Shown one piece after another: positions 22,332 to 33,372 of a stretch of 64,000 nucleotides of DNA (its first letter is position 1; each line of letters opens with the position of its first letter). The stretch is taken from assembly GCA_015227615.1 (NCBI GenBank), contig JAALGZ010000013.1, forward strand, positions 62,001-126,000, written 5' to 3'. The position numbers were made by a program, and so were the translations under genes. This DNA comes from Labyrinthula sp. Ha (lineage: Eukaryota > Sar > Bigyra > Labyrinthulida > Labyrinthulaceae). The notes under the pieces are model-generated. The model searched no databases, had not been told where the DNA came from, and worked only from the letters and a program-made list of their open reading frames with translations.

Positions 22332-23390
22332 TCAGGAGTTTTTGTTTTTCTGAAGTAATTTATAAAAACTATTCAACTCAATTTGTCCATCAACTCTTGA
22401 GTCATAAATTCCAACTTCAAGAACTTCAACAATAACTCTTGTCATTTTATCTAAGTTTTCTTCTAACTCAATAAATTTCAACCATATCCACTCTTCAACT
22501 CGACTTGCATCAACTATTGGATTATTTGTTGTTTTCAAGTTCATATTTTGCATTTTTGAACGAAAATAAGAATTTGTTGTAAATCGAGTTGCTTGATAAG
22601 TAAGTTCCCCTGCTGTAAGAAGTTCTTCTTCTTCAGTGTTTTCTTCTCTTAACTTTAGGCATCTTAGTCTCAAAAAATATCGACACAACAGAAAATCTAC
22701 AAGTTTATCTCCTAAAAGAGCGTTGACTTTCAAAGCAGTTTTATCAGATTCTGGTTCTTCTTCAAGTTTTGGTGAAATAGATTCTTCCCACATTACTCGA
22801 CAAGCATCAAACGTAGATATTTTCTTATTATGTATAGGTCTTCCAACTTTTATTATTCCAGTTTTTTTATCACTTATTGTTGAGGTATATTTTCCATTAA
22901 AACTTTCAGTTTTTACTTCAAATCTAGATGTAAAAGTTCCTCCATTAATATGTGAATATTCTTGTAATTTTGTTTTAAATACTCCAAGAGAACCTAAATC
23001 AACTGCTTCTTTTCCTTTTTCTCCTTCAATAATAACTAAATGTTGAATAGGATAATATCTTTTTATATTATTCCATAACTTTCCACAAGCCTCTCTTGTT
23101 GTTAACTTTTTTCCTGGAGATGGTTTTCCTTTTGCTTCTGATTGTTCATATCCTAATTCAACTGGAGTTCCATCTGCTAAATGTGAAATTTCTTCTCTTA
23201 AAGAAACTGAACACTGATACTAAATATAAAATAAGAAAAAAGAAATACAAATCCATTTCTTTCTTCATATTCAGTTAAGAATACTTCGTCGTATTTCTTT
23301 CCACTACAACCATAAACAAGAAAAAGATGAGAAATACATTTTTCTTTGCGCCCATTCAGCTAAATTTCTTTTTGGATTTGTATGATCCAT
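22332..23390 (-). CDS. dsRBD-dsRBD-RNase III-like protein with two ultrashort introns
   Basis: With introns at 23304-23337 (34 nt) and 23220-23248 (29 nt) removed, the frame from ATG 23390 to the stop at 22332 is 331 codons plus stop, exactly in phase. Residues about 4-90 look like a double-stranded-RNA-binding domain (NPKRNLAEWAQRK ... TTREACGKLW). Residues about 115-195 look like a second one (FKTKLQEYS ... KKISTFDACRVMWEE). The C-terminal ~130 residues resemble an RNase III domain, with VNALLGDKLVDFLL for the signature helix, LTYQATRFTTNSYF for the conserved Thr/Asn helix, and VIVEVLEVGIYD for the second catalytic helix. The signature Glu (EFLGD) is Ala here and the first acid of DxxE is Glu, so cleavage activity may be reduced or lost, as in mitochondrial mL44. 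The order dsRBD-dsRBD-RNase III is not the usual one. A role in dsRNA binding or processing is inferred. The RNase III assignment rests on motifs only. Confidence 0.72.
23220..23248 (-). other. 29-nt spliceosomal intron
   Basis: The intron reads GTATTTCTT...ATATTTAG on the minus strand. It joins GGATTT to TATCAG within dsRBD1 of the RNase III-like gene. Unspliced sequence would stop in frame. Confidence 0.85.
23304..23337 (-). other. 34-nt spliceosomal intron
   Basis: The intron reads GTATTTCTCATC...GGTTGTAG on the minus strand. It joins EWAQRK to IGKKYDEV. Retention gives a stop at its own TAG. Confidence 0.85.
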
Positions 23391-23610
23391 TTTATAATAC
23401 AATTATCTCACGAAACAAGAAAGATTATATTTTAAATAAGAGATTTTCAAATATTGTGAAAGAAATTTACGAAGATTTTGATTTAATTGAATAAAAGGGG
23501 AATTAAATAATTTATCAACTTGAAGATAAATTTAATTTACAAAATTTAAATGATCGATTTCAAAATCAATCCAAAACAAAAAGATATCAATAAGTAAACT
23601 TGAAAATAAC

Positions 23611-23721
23611 TTATTTCTTCAAGTGCTCAATCCGTTCACATATTTTCATCGCGCTAATCCTCTTTCTTGGATTAAAATTCAAACAACCTTTCGCAATGAC
23701 AAACCATTCCTTAAACTTCAT
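23611..23721 (-). pseudogene. Possible protein-kinase C-terminal fragment
   Basis: A 36-codon frame contains CLNFNPRKRISAMKI. This matches the subdomain XI region of many Ser/Thr and TKL kinases (C-L-x-x-x-P-x-x-R-x-S/T), including the invariant Arg, and it ends with a coil and TAA. No ATP-binding or catalytic loop was found upstream on the same strand before the end of the next gene at 23939. It is therefore a truncated relic, an exon of an unresolved gene, or chance. Upstream bases could contain a 3' splice site (CGAAACAAG). Confidence 0.3.
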
Positions 23722-23938
23722 TGCTCTTGTTTCGAGATGAAAGTAAGAAAAAAAAATATAAAAGCAGAAAGCAAAGCGTTCAAAGCTTTACACATAAATA
23801 TTTACACGAGAAGAAATAATTGTTTTCACACACACCAAGATAGGTCATATAACATAAGCCAACAAACAATATTAACAAAACATACATTTCTTTACTTTCC
23901 TTTTTCTTTTGCTCAAACAACAAGAAAGTGGATCTACC

Positions 23939-24775
23939 TTATAAACTGACGTGTTCAAAGTTTCCTTTTAATTTTTCTACCAACTGTTTCTCTTGTAAAT
24001 TAATAACACTTGGACGAATATTCGCGTTTCGTCCAGATTCATTCCCGCGCAAAGATTTGATCATATTTAAAACCAAGCTAGCTTTATCCTTTCTGGATTC
24101 AGATCTCAAAGTTGGATAACTTCTTTGATGCTCCTCAAGCACAATAGTTTCTCCATTAAACTCCTCCTTCTCCTTTCGAACAATATCTTCCACACCTTGT
24201 AAATCCTCAGCTTCCTCATCTGCATCTACCTGAGTATCTTCATCTGACGCGTCTGACAACTGTGTAGAGTTCATATACTTGTTTCTTGTCTTGCTCCAAC
24301 GTTTGAAACTTAACACTCGCACCGTTCGTGTTTTCTTCAAAGGCTCTTTTTTAATTTTGGGCTTAAACGAGGAATCTCTTTTTTGCCTTGGCTCGTTGCC
24401 CATGTACAAAAGTGTGGACGTACTTTCTAAGCGATCGGCAAGTTGATTGTTTGATTCCTGTCTATTCTTTGTAGGTGCAAGTTGTGGTCTGGATCTATTT
24501 TTCCTATATCTCGACATCAAATTAACTCGATTTCTTCTCCGCCTGTTTCTTCTTTCCCTCTTCTCATCTTCTGGAAGGGGATCAGCATATCCACCAATCT
24601 GTGAGATACTAAGGTGAAAGAAATCACTTTTCAACCTTTGATTCCCCTCCTTTCTACTAGCATCATATTGAATTTCATCCGTATCTTCAAATTCAACCAC
24701 TCCAGCGAAGTCAGCAGTGTTCACCGTTGTTCGCTGCGGCACGGGCTCTTCAGACATAGCCCTTGTAAAATCCAT
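23939..24775 (-). CDS. Unrecognised charged protein, 278 aa
   Basis: A clear ATG frame of 278 codons ends in TAA. I do not recognise the family. Residues 1-60 are acidic and Asp/Glu-rich (FAGVVEFEDTDEIQYDAS). Residues about 70-95 are a dense basic block (EKRERRNRRRRNR). Residues about 140-165 are a second basic block (KIKKEPLKKTRTVRVL). Residues about 175-215 are acidic (SDASDEDTQVDADEEAEDL). A possibly helical C-terminus follows. There is no signal peptide or membrane segment. Alternating acidic and basic low-complexity blocks with nuclear-localisation-like clusters suggest a nuclear or chromatin/RNA protein; this is inference from composition. A 101-codon ORF ends 54 bp upstream of its start on the same strand. 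Confidence 0.75.
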   Translation of the reverse strand: MDFTRAMSEEPVPQRTTVNTADFAGVVEFEDTDEIQYDASRKEGNQRLKSDFFHLSISQIGGYADPLPEDEKRERRNRRRRNRVNLMSRYRKNRSRPQLAPTKNRQESNNQLADRLESTSTLLYMGNEPRQKRDSSFKPKIKKEPLKKTRTVRVLSFKRWSKTRNKYMNSTQLSDASDEDTQVDADEEAEDLQGVEDIVRKEKEEFNGETIVLEEHQRSYPTLRSESRKDKASLVLNMIKSLRGNESGRNANIRPSVINLQEKQLVEKLKGNFEHVSL

Positions 24776-24828
24776 TTATTAAACAATTTCCACCAATGTA
24801 CAATTTGAATCTTTGGTCTTTTCTATTT

Positions 24829-25134
24829 CTATTTCACCAAATCAGAGTTAATTTCAAGCGTTGACTTTGCTTTGTTGGTTCCGATGCAGGTAGATTTTTC
24901 AACGGTAACATTTTGGTGCTTTTGCTGGGATCTAGCTGGTAAAGTGGGTCTTTCCCGGGATTTGGAGCTGATATAGTGAACTCTCGGTTTAAATGCGAAG
25001 AAGCTGGTCAAGTTCCCAGCAAGGAGTGTATATGATGTCGAGAACATTAACGAGAGTTGTCCCGAATTATTCGTTTTGTAATATAAATATAGCAATACTA
25101 TGTTTATTGGGGAGTGACAATTAACGAATACCAT
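24829..25134 (-). CDS. Small hypothetical ORF, 101 aa
   Basis: An ATG frame of 101 codons ends with TAG, 54 bp upstream of the start of the 278-aa gene on the same strand. The N-terminal half is mildly hydrophobic (INIVLLYLYY ... YTLLAGNLTSFFAF). The C-terminal half is polar and basic with many Lys/Ser/Thr. Base composition (about 43% GC in the last 200 bp) is higher than in the surrounding intergenic DNA, which supports past or present coding. No family is recognised. It may be a short gene, an upstream exon or the 5' leader of the next gene. Confidence 0.35.
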   Translation of the reverse strand: MVFVNCHSPINIVLLYLYYKTNNSGQLSLMFSTSYTLLAGNLTSFFAFKPRVHYISSKSRERPTLPARSQQKHQNVTVEKSTCIGTNKAKSTLEINSDLVK

Positions 25135-28100
25135 TAGGTAATCTAGAAATAGAAATTTACTAATAACATATCAAGAATTATACTGATACTTCTGAAATAT
25201 TACACAAAAAAATTTATAAAACAAGCAAAATATTGAAGAAAAAAAAAAGAAAACTTACAAAAAAGTATAAGGAAAAGAAAAGAATATAGAAAAGAAGCAT
25301 ACGATGATATATATATATTAATTTTCTAGTTTCTCCTAATTAATGAAAACAGTCCTACAAAGGAACTTGTTATGAGAAAAATATGAAAAATTGAACGACA
25401 TTATCAATAATATTTTTTTCTTGGTATTTTATATTATAATATTTTTTTAATATTATTGGATAGTTTATAATTAATATTTTATCTTATGAAATTTGTCTAT
25501 CTGGTCGATGATCCAAGTTGCCAAAATAACATATTTCATTGTGGAATTTTATTGAATTAGTACTTAATTACGTCTAATGACATAACCTACAAGTGTTCTT
25601 CACCCTCCTCCCACACAGTAACATGTTGTTACCAATTATTTAGTACTATCTTTCAAACCTAGTAGACCTGTGACAGTTTCTTGAATGGAGCTACCGTTTG
25701 TTAGGCGCCCTTCAGGTTCGCTTTCTAACCTATTTTTAAATCTTAATGTGTAGAATCAAGAAAGTTAGAGAAGAAAAAATAAACTGCAAAGTTACTCTCC
25801 TGGATTGATGACATCTCCTTTCTATAGTGTAACCACCTTTATTGTTTTGTGAACCGTAATATCTGTGCGAGTAGGAAGTAGTTATGTAGTTAAACTACTA
25901 TTAGGCACGAAGAGAGAGCTTTCTCTACGTTTTATGTTTTGAGCTATTAAGTTTAAGGAATAGCAACAATCGAAAACATGGAACATGTAATTTCATAAAA
26001 TCGAGCGTGTGTCCAACAAAAAACTAAAACGCCCTCATTAAGCACATTAAAACAGATCAGAATTCAACAGAGAGTAATATTTAGGTTATTAGAATTAATA
26101 AAATCAATACAGCAATAAATTCGCTAAGGAGCTATTGTATTTACTGCCAAAGAGCCACACTGAGCTAATGGGGATAAACTTTACAATATCCAAAGTCAGT
26201 CAAGAGCCAAGAAGGAGTAGAAAAATATTTATAGAACCAAATTAAACCTTAAATACGTTTTCTATGATGGCAGTAGAGCATCCTATTAGGCAACTTGTAC
26301 TCGTTAATCAAGGTTCTGTCCGTTCTAAATATGAGCATAGTGTTACTTAGACATCATCAGCTTCATGTTAGCTAGTAAATCATTGAAAATTCAGGCACAG
26401 AACCTGAACATACTTTAGGGTTCATATGAAGATAATTATTGTAGAGTTTGCAGTTACTTACAAAATCTGCATTACCTAGCTACTAGCACATGAAGTTCTG
26501 AGTTGTGCTGGTACATTGCAAGGTTAATTATTTTCTGTAAGGGGGACAGAAAGCTGGAGTAGGACATTTTTTTGAGCTGGAACCTCTTTTACTTTGAATT
26601 GTGGTAGTTTCAGAGTACTGCCTGTTCCTTACCCATTGTAGCAGCCGAAAACTTCTATCACTATGGATTGTGAGAATCAGGTATTCAAGTCATCTACATC
26701 TAACGCAGCGCTAGCTAAAATAAGATTCAAATGGTGAATAGTTCTTTTATAAAGAAAGCCACGTTCTTATCGATTAGGTGAGTAATATGATCTAAGTAAA
26801 AAATTATGGATCCTGTTTTTTCGTGTGGCTACCTATAATGCTGACGGACATCTTTGTATTCTTTTTCTTATTTCCGTGCAAATATTGAAGATCAATAACC
26901 TAAGAAACGAGCTAATCGTAGGCTCTAAAAGGACATTAATACTTGAGCACATACCTGCTCTAGGAGCCTGTCTCCCTATTCCCTTACATGTAAAATTTGG
27001 CGTCAAGGTATAAAAGGGGACAAGTTACTACTTCAACTACGTTTTTTATGTAACTATATAGCTAAACGGTTGTTTCCGCAAGAAGAAAAAACAAATTAAC
27101 CAGGATTTTTATTGCTGTAGATTGTTCAATTTCAATTTGGGATCCAATAACTTACTGAGCTCAATTTTACCACTATTCATACAAATATGGAACTTAGCAT
27201 TTTTTATTAAGATTTTGCTAAGTATATAAACTTCACCATAGAAATATGCTCTTATGTATGGTGGAAGGAAATATAACACGTTCATCAAGATAATAAAATT
27301 GCAATACTTGGATAATATTTATCAGTAAAACCTAATTTTATCATCTTTTGACAAGGTTTTTACAAAATAGTAATATCCTATAAAAGATTAGCTACACGTT
27401 TTGATTAATGAAACTTGATAGTATTATAGTTAATGATCATTTTAGACAAAATTTTCTCGAATAAACTTGGTTGCAAATACGAGAAATCATCCCTTGTACA
27501 GATAATTTTTTTCTGCCAATGTTTGATATGTTGGGTAGAGTTAACTTTCTAAGTATTTAATTCAAGTTAATAATAATAGATATAGTAAATTTTCAAAAAT
27601 TTAATTGTGCTAAGATAATGCTTTCTGGGTCAATATGATTTCTAAATAGATTTTCTAGTTCACAGAAGACTTATATTGTTAAGTTTTCTGAGAAACACAT
27701 CTAAATTTGACACAGTTAAATTCCACCTATAATAAATCTGAAACAATAGTATCATAATAGTTGTCGAAGTTTGCTTAGTCTTGGGTCAATGTCTTCTCAG
27801 TTCTTATTTGGCAGGTACAAAGCCTTCAATATCTCCACGGGTGATTAAGCATTGTAATGGTAAAAGACCTCCTCATGATTATATAGTTTTCAGCTTTCTT
27901 ATGCATCTTGATTCTTCTTATTCGAATATGTTGGTTTCTAAAGGAATTATGAACAAACACATTTTTGAAATGATACTATATTTTCAGAGGGGTATACAAT
28001 TACCCATTAAGCTATTTATGCTAAATCTTGATTTTTGGGCTCTATGATTGAGATTTCCTATAAAACAATACACAGCAATCTTTACTATGTACATATACTT

Positions 28101-31100
28101 TTGTATATTTCTAGAAAACTTTATTTGATAAGATTTGATTTCATGTAAACAACAATTTCAACGAGGTAAAAAACCAAGTGCGATGTATTTTATGTATGGG
28201 ATAGGGGTTCTTTTGTGTTTATATAAAGTCGCAACTTGAAGCCTTTTATTCCGAGTAAGAAAGCTCTTTCTCAAGAAATCAACTTTTTAGTTATTAAAAT
28301 ATGACTTATACGATCCACCCGTTCTGGTAAAAAAAATAATTTAATTAAATTAAAACCTATTGATTTTACGTGTTGACATGGATTGAGGTTGAAGTATAGA
28401 TATTGTCACTAGCATCATAGATTTGTTTAAATTTTCGTTTTATTTGCATTTTTCAAGTCAGATTACGTATTAAAAAGAACTTTCTTTTCTTTTGCAAGAC
28501 TCATTTTTTTAGAGATATCTTTCCCTAAATGAATTTTTTATTTCACTTTCGCTAGAAAACTCGGGAAGTGCTCAGATATTTTTCTAGTTGATACTTAGAA
28601 TCTATTAGTATTGTTTAAGTTAAACAGATTTTTTTCTGGTCAATTTATTCTTCAGTAGATTTTTAAAGAAAAAAATCATAAATTTCAATTTTTATAAATA
28701 GGACAATGATTCAATTACCTGTAAAGAAGTTATGACTCTAATACTCTTTTATGTGAAAAACATTTTCTTCGTAGGCCATTTGAAATTAATAGGTCGTCAT
28801 TCATGGGACATATATATCCTGAATATTATTAGGGTTAGATGAAAAGACATCCAAAAACAGCTTGCTAACTTTATTATAACTATTTACGAACTGCCACCCG
28901 TAAAGGGAAGGCTTAAATTTTAAGTTTGGTGTAAGAGTAGAAATATGTCCAGAACATTTTGTGAGGTCGAGGCTGGAAATTCAGGGATTGGGATACGTAC
29001 ATTGCTTTATGGTCTAGCATTATCCAAACTCTATAATCCACTTTCCATTCACTTTGAGTATACCTATTCTTTTTTACATAAACCCTTATGATACAGCCCA
29101 TGGAAAATTGGCACCATTTAAACCCTATCTCTCGCCATAAAAGCCTTGCTAAGAAGTTGATTCTTTATATTCAGAACTGTAAAGGAATAAGTAGAGACAT
29201 GGATCATCTCATTTATGGATAAAAGTTTTTAAGTACTGAGTAGAGCTAACCTTTACAGTCTTTTCAAAGTTTTTCTATATTGAGGTCCGCAATCTTGATA
29301 ACTACAGTCACACTTCCCTTGATAATTTTCTCTGTCACTTTATTCTGATCTTTTTAATATCCATTGGAGTAAACGGTGTATCACCATAAAAATTTTCGGT
29401 TAATACTACTCTAAAGCTAAGAGTTTTCAAAAACAAACAGATGAATACAAAGATAATTTTTACTTAAAGCTAACAGCAATTTGCATCATTAGATTTACAA
29501 GCTACGATTAAATAAATATTTAGAACAAGGTATCAATTAACTTCTAATAAACAATAATGGCCGTTTTACTTAATTTGCGTACTATTTACTCATTCTAAAC
29601 TGATATTAACTACGATTGGCTCCCACATCCTACAGAAGAGTCGTATTCAGTCATTTGCAACAGCTTGGTCATAAGAGCACCTGTATGATCTACAACACCT
29701 GTGAATATATATGATTATTGCTTTCTCTATATTTATGCATTTAGATAGGTTAGTCTTGTTAGTAAGCTTATTTGCCTCTTGTTATGAACCGGTGCATTTG
29801 AGCTCTCATGAAATTATTTGCCGTGACTTATGAGTGCACAGGAACTTGGATTCATAAATATATATAATATTGTCATTGTTGCGTTGCAGCTTTCCAAAAG
29901 TCATTAATTAGTTCTATTGATTGAAATTATTGGTACTATTTAAAAATATTTTCTCTTAACCGCTTGATGAGGCCAAGTTTTTATAACCCTTTGGTTAATA
30001 TGATCCTTGCAACCCATTAAATTTCCCTTTGAAGTAGGGCAGTATATTTCTGGAACTCAGGTCGCATCCGAAGATTTAATTTCATGTATAGTCAAGAAGC
30101 ATAGATAAGTAGCTAGGTCTTGCAGATCAAGTAACGTAAGAATCTGTAAGGTAAGCGGGTCCATGTTCGGTATAACTATTTATATTTCAGAGGAAGGCTG
30201 CTCCTCTGTTCCTTGTGACACCTTTTTTAACTTCTTGCATGAAGATAAACCAATACTCTTAAGTTAAATATATCTTCTTTCTTCTAGAGAATTGTGCGCT
30301 TGGTTTTTTGGGGGGGGAGTTGGGTTTCCAGACATGTAATATGCTGCATCTGTTATGAGATATTAATAATCATTGCGTGAAGGAGGTTATATTGAATTTT
30401 TTTCTTGAAAATATTATGCAAGTATCTGAAATGGGGCAACTTGTAACTTCTTTAATCATTTCGTGCAAGGTATAAAATTTGGATGTAAGGTTTAGCAGGA
30501 AAAAATCATGAAAGTATATGTCTCCAGAAAACGATGAAATGTTGGTTATAAGGTGAATAAAAAGTGCTACAGGTAAAATTTGGAGTGGAAGTAATGTTCA
30601 AAGTAGTTAACTAAATCAAAATGTCATAGAAAAAAGCAAACTTCTTCTAGTAAGCATCTGGTCATCTTAATTCATAAACAGCGTGACGATACTTGATGTC
30701 GAATCACTTAAAAGTACAATATACGGTTCCAATACAAGAGCTACTCTAAGTATATCCACTCTATCATCTTAAGTTGCATCCAAAAATTGACTTTCATTCA
30801 GGTTCTCACCAAATTCAGTTTCAATCCTTTGTAGCTATATAATGGGGCAGAAAACGTTACCTTTTCGGCTATCTGTCCACTGAGCGCGGCTATATGTTAT
30901 TTTTTCAACCTTTAATCTTCTAGCTTACCTATCAACTTTTTAGTATCATTTTTTGAAATTGAATCAAACTTGACACAATTTATTACTCTACCTAGTCCCT
31001 TCAAAAAGGAAAAATTAAATTTTTCAGAAATTATTTCACAGCACTTTGAGTTTGCTCTTGATTCTAACTAAATCAGGAGTAGTCTTACTATTTTCTTGGC

Positions 31101-32152
31101 ATTTTAATCATATTCTCAAAACCTCTTCTTCATTCTAAATGTTTTTTTAAGCTTATATTGCCTATGCCCTTTTTTCTTTTCCATAAGTGCTTCTTTAGTA
31201 GAAAAACATACCATTCATAAGCTGTCTGCTACTTTGAGCTCTGGTACTCCTGTTAAATTCATACAATCTGTGACGTTTGATATAATATGCCACTAATTTA
31301 CTTGTTTTCTCTTTTCTCAACAATAACTCATTTGTTGGGACTGAACAATGTCTCAATATTTACCATGGGAATACAAGACCATACTCATATAATATTTTCT
31401 TTTCCTGATTGTGAGAAATAGTCCTATGAAGTAGTTGGTTATAACTAGCTGTTTTTCCTTTGCCTAGACCAATAAAAGGGAAGCTTTATTTCAATCAACT
31501 GAATAATGTATTACAAATTTTTCTAAAAGCAACAACTTGAACAATTTTCTTGATTTCGCTCCCAAATTTATTTTCAATTATCAAGCTCATTCTTACACTC
31601 TGCTTGCTGACTATATTGCTGAAATGTACTTTCTTAAGAGCAGATGAAGATGATTGGGAACTATTTGTTTATTTATAATGGTGTTGTGCAAGGCGGAATT
31701 GAGTTCGCAAGTAAAACGTTAATAGTTGGAAGAATTTAGTTCAAAAAATTATCTTGGTGCACACCGGACTCTCCCCGATTCATCACTCCACCTGTGCTAG
31801 AAGGACTGAAATCCTGGCTCAGAACTCTGTTCTTGATATTCACACTATGCCGTTCTGTAAACACGTCATCCTGCTAGGATGAGCATTGGATTAAGTGAAC
31901 CCATCGGTTTCCGTATCAAACTAAGACTATTGTCATAATGCGACAAAAATGCAAACAGGATCTTAAAACTTTCCTGTTATATAAGCTCTGATATTCTAAA
32001 ATGGTTTAGATTTTGAGTTCTAAGAAAAACGGGATGGGGCACGCAGATAGGAAGGAGAGTTGTTTAATAGTATATTCACCAACTACCCTTCATCTTGGCA
32101 TACACCTAGATATATTTACTAATTAAGTCTCGTCAACCGGGAATATTGCACT
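25135..32152. other. Seven-kilobase desert without a recognised gene
   Basis: The stretch is AT-rich with stops in all frames, and no ORF over 90 codons shows a motif. It includes a TA microsatellite near 25305-25320 and a G-run near 30309. One segment (29430-29620) is partly repeated near 41600-41780. I could not align anything here with the LINE or MULE families. Confidence 0.55.
29430..29620 (+). repeat. Diverged non-coding repeat, copy 1
   Basis: Sequence around GATTTACAAGCTACGATTAA and TATCAATTAACTTCTAATA matches 41600-41780 (GATTTACAAGTTACAATTAA, TATCGATTAACTACTAATA) in the same order over about 150 bp, roughly three quarters identical by eye. Each copy lies downstream of a ceramide synthase copy. 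It may be part of the same segmental duplication or an interspersed repeat. Confidence 0.5.
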
Positions 32153-33214
32153 TTAAGCGTCCTTCTTTGCCGCATCTACAGTATCTGGTTCACTTCTAAT
32201 GTCATCAACATCCCCACCTTGAACCAATTTCCTGTATAGTACTTTAACCAGCATATAAAACCAAATCAGCTGGAGCACAAGAAGAATGTAAAGACACACC
32301 ATACAAACACGAGTGGCAACATGAGTATGAGAAATGACTTTTATTATATCCAAAGGTTCATCTTTACCAAAAAATAACGTGTTCATACTTGGTGTGTATG
32401 ACCAAGTTAGGAATGGATAAAGATAAATCCTTGTACCTGTGAAAACAATAACAAAAAGAGCAAATAAAAAATCAGCAAAGTTGTTCAAAAAAGTACTCAA
32501 TGTTTTGTTACTAGCGGCTTCTCTGACATACACAACAAGCTTTGCAAATTGTAGTAAAGGATCTGCCAAGTCCATAACAATCATAATACTTAGTCCAATT
32601 TTTACCGTACCGTATATATAGCTTAAATAAACAACAATACAAGTAACAACGTGATGAACCACCATCTCCCAAAAATCTTTTCTTTTGGCTTCAAGCAGCA
32701 CAGACACAAATCCTTGAAAATATCTACTGCAATAGGCAATGTAGAAGAAGGTTAATCCAGGGGTTAATATTCTATTATCAGGTTGTTCTGACCAAAAGTA
32801 AATAGAGTTATCTATGCTTTTAAACCCTTCTCTAAACCAGAAGATGTCTTTTGTGAGGAGAATTCCAGTTAATGCAAAGGTAGAGTAAAAAATAAACTCC
32901 ATCGCAGCTTGGCAAAATTTTGTTATCTTATCTGTAGGAATAGGAGTGGATGACACGGAGTTTAGAATAAATTTTGCAAAAGGATAGACAATTAGAAACC
33001 TTACTACCCAATTAAAGAGGAACATAACGAGAGAAAGCTGGACAAACAGAGGTAACGGGAATGGGTTAAAAAGCGGTTGGATCTCTGGTACTTTATCATG
33101 GTTATGATTTAAAGAGAGTTCATGTTGCTGGTCTTGTGCATGACCTCCTTGAAGTTCATCTATAAACTGAAAAAAGAGATGAAATGTGTCGATGCTCAAG
33201 ATATCCTTTTGCAT
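32153..33214 (-). CDS. Ceramide synthase (LAG1/TLC domain), copy 1
   Basis: An ATG frame of 353 codons ends in TAA. It is a multi-pass ER membrane protein with a TLC domain (residues about 90-320). The Lag1 motif is clear: KRKDFWEMVVHHVVT with the paired His, then IGLSIMIVMDLADPLLQ with the paired Asp. Ceramide synthases N-acylate sphingoid bases with fatty acyl-CoA in the ER. The length fits the family, and the Hox-like domain found in many animal members is absent. The N-terminal ~60 residues are polar with HNHDK. Residues 17-195 are identical to copy 2 at 42828-43892, while the C-terminal part differs at about 30 positions. The tail ends in AAKKDA, a lysine-containing cytosolic end. A tRNA gene starts 84 bp upstream on the other strand. 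Confidence 0.93.
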   Translation of the reverse strand: MQKDILSIDTFHLFFQFIDELQGGHAQDQQHELSLNHNHDKVPEIQPLFNPFPLPLFVQLSLVMFLFNWVVRFLIVYPFAKFILNSVSSTPIPTDKITKFCQAAMEFIFYSTFALTGILLTKDIFWFREGFKSIDNSIYFWSEQPDNRILTPGLTFFYIAYCSRYFQGFVSVLLEAKRKDFWEMVVHHVVTCIVVYLSYIYGTVKIGLSIMIVMDLADPLLQFAKLVVYVREAASNKTLSTFLNNFADFLFALFVIVFTGTRIYLYPFLTWSYTPSMNTLFFGKDEPLDIIKVISHTHVATRVCMVCLYILLVLQLIWFYMLVKVLYRKLVQGGDVDDIRSEPDTVDAAKKDA

Positions 33215-33298
33215 TTTAACTATATTACTGGACTAGCGATACTGCAATGAGCCTACTAATAAATTCCAATGAATCAATCTTACATTATCCTTGTTAAG

Positions 33299-33372
33299 GG
33301 TCGCGTGGCGCAGTTGGTTAACGCGTGACGTTTACACCGTCAAGATCGCTGGTTCGAATCCGGCCGTGACCT
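33299..33372 (+). tRNA. tRNA-Val (anticodon UAC)
   Basis: A complete cloverleaf is visible. The acceptor is GGTCGCG/CGTGACC with one G-U pair, and the D-arm contains AGTTGGTTAA. The anticodon stem TGACG/CGTCA has loop TTTACAC (anticodon TAC). The T-stem GCTGG/CCGGC has loop TTCGAAT. The discriminator base is T. There is no intron and no encoded CCA, as expected for a nuclear eukaryotic tRNA. A and B box promoters are internal (TGGCGCAGTTGG and GGTTCGAATCC). The nearest T-run terminator is about 30 bp past the end. The loop sequence matches animal tRNA-Val(UAC). Confidence 0.93.
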
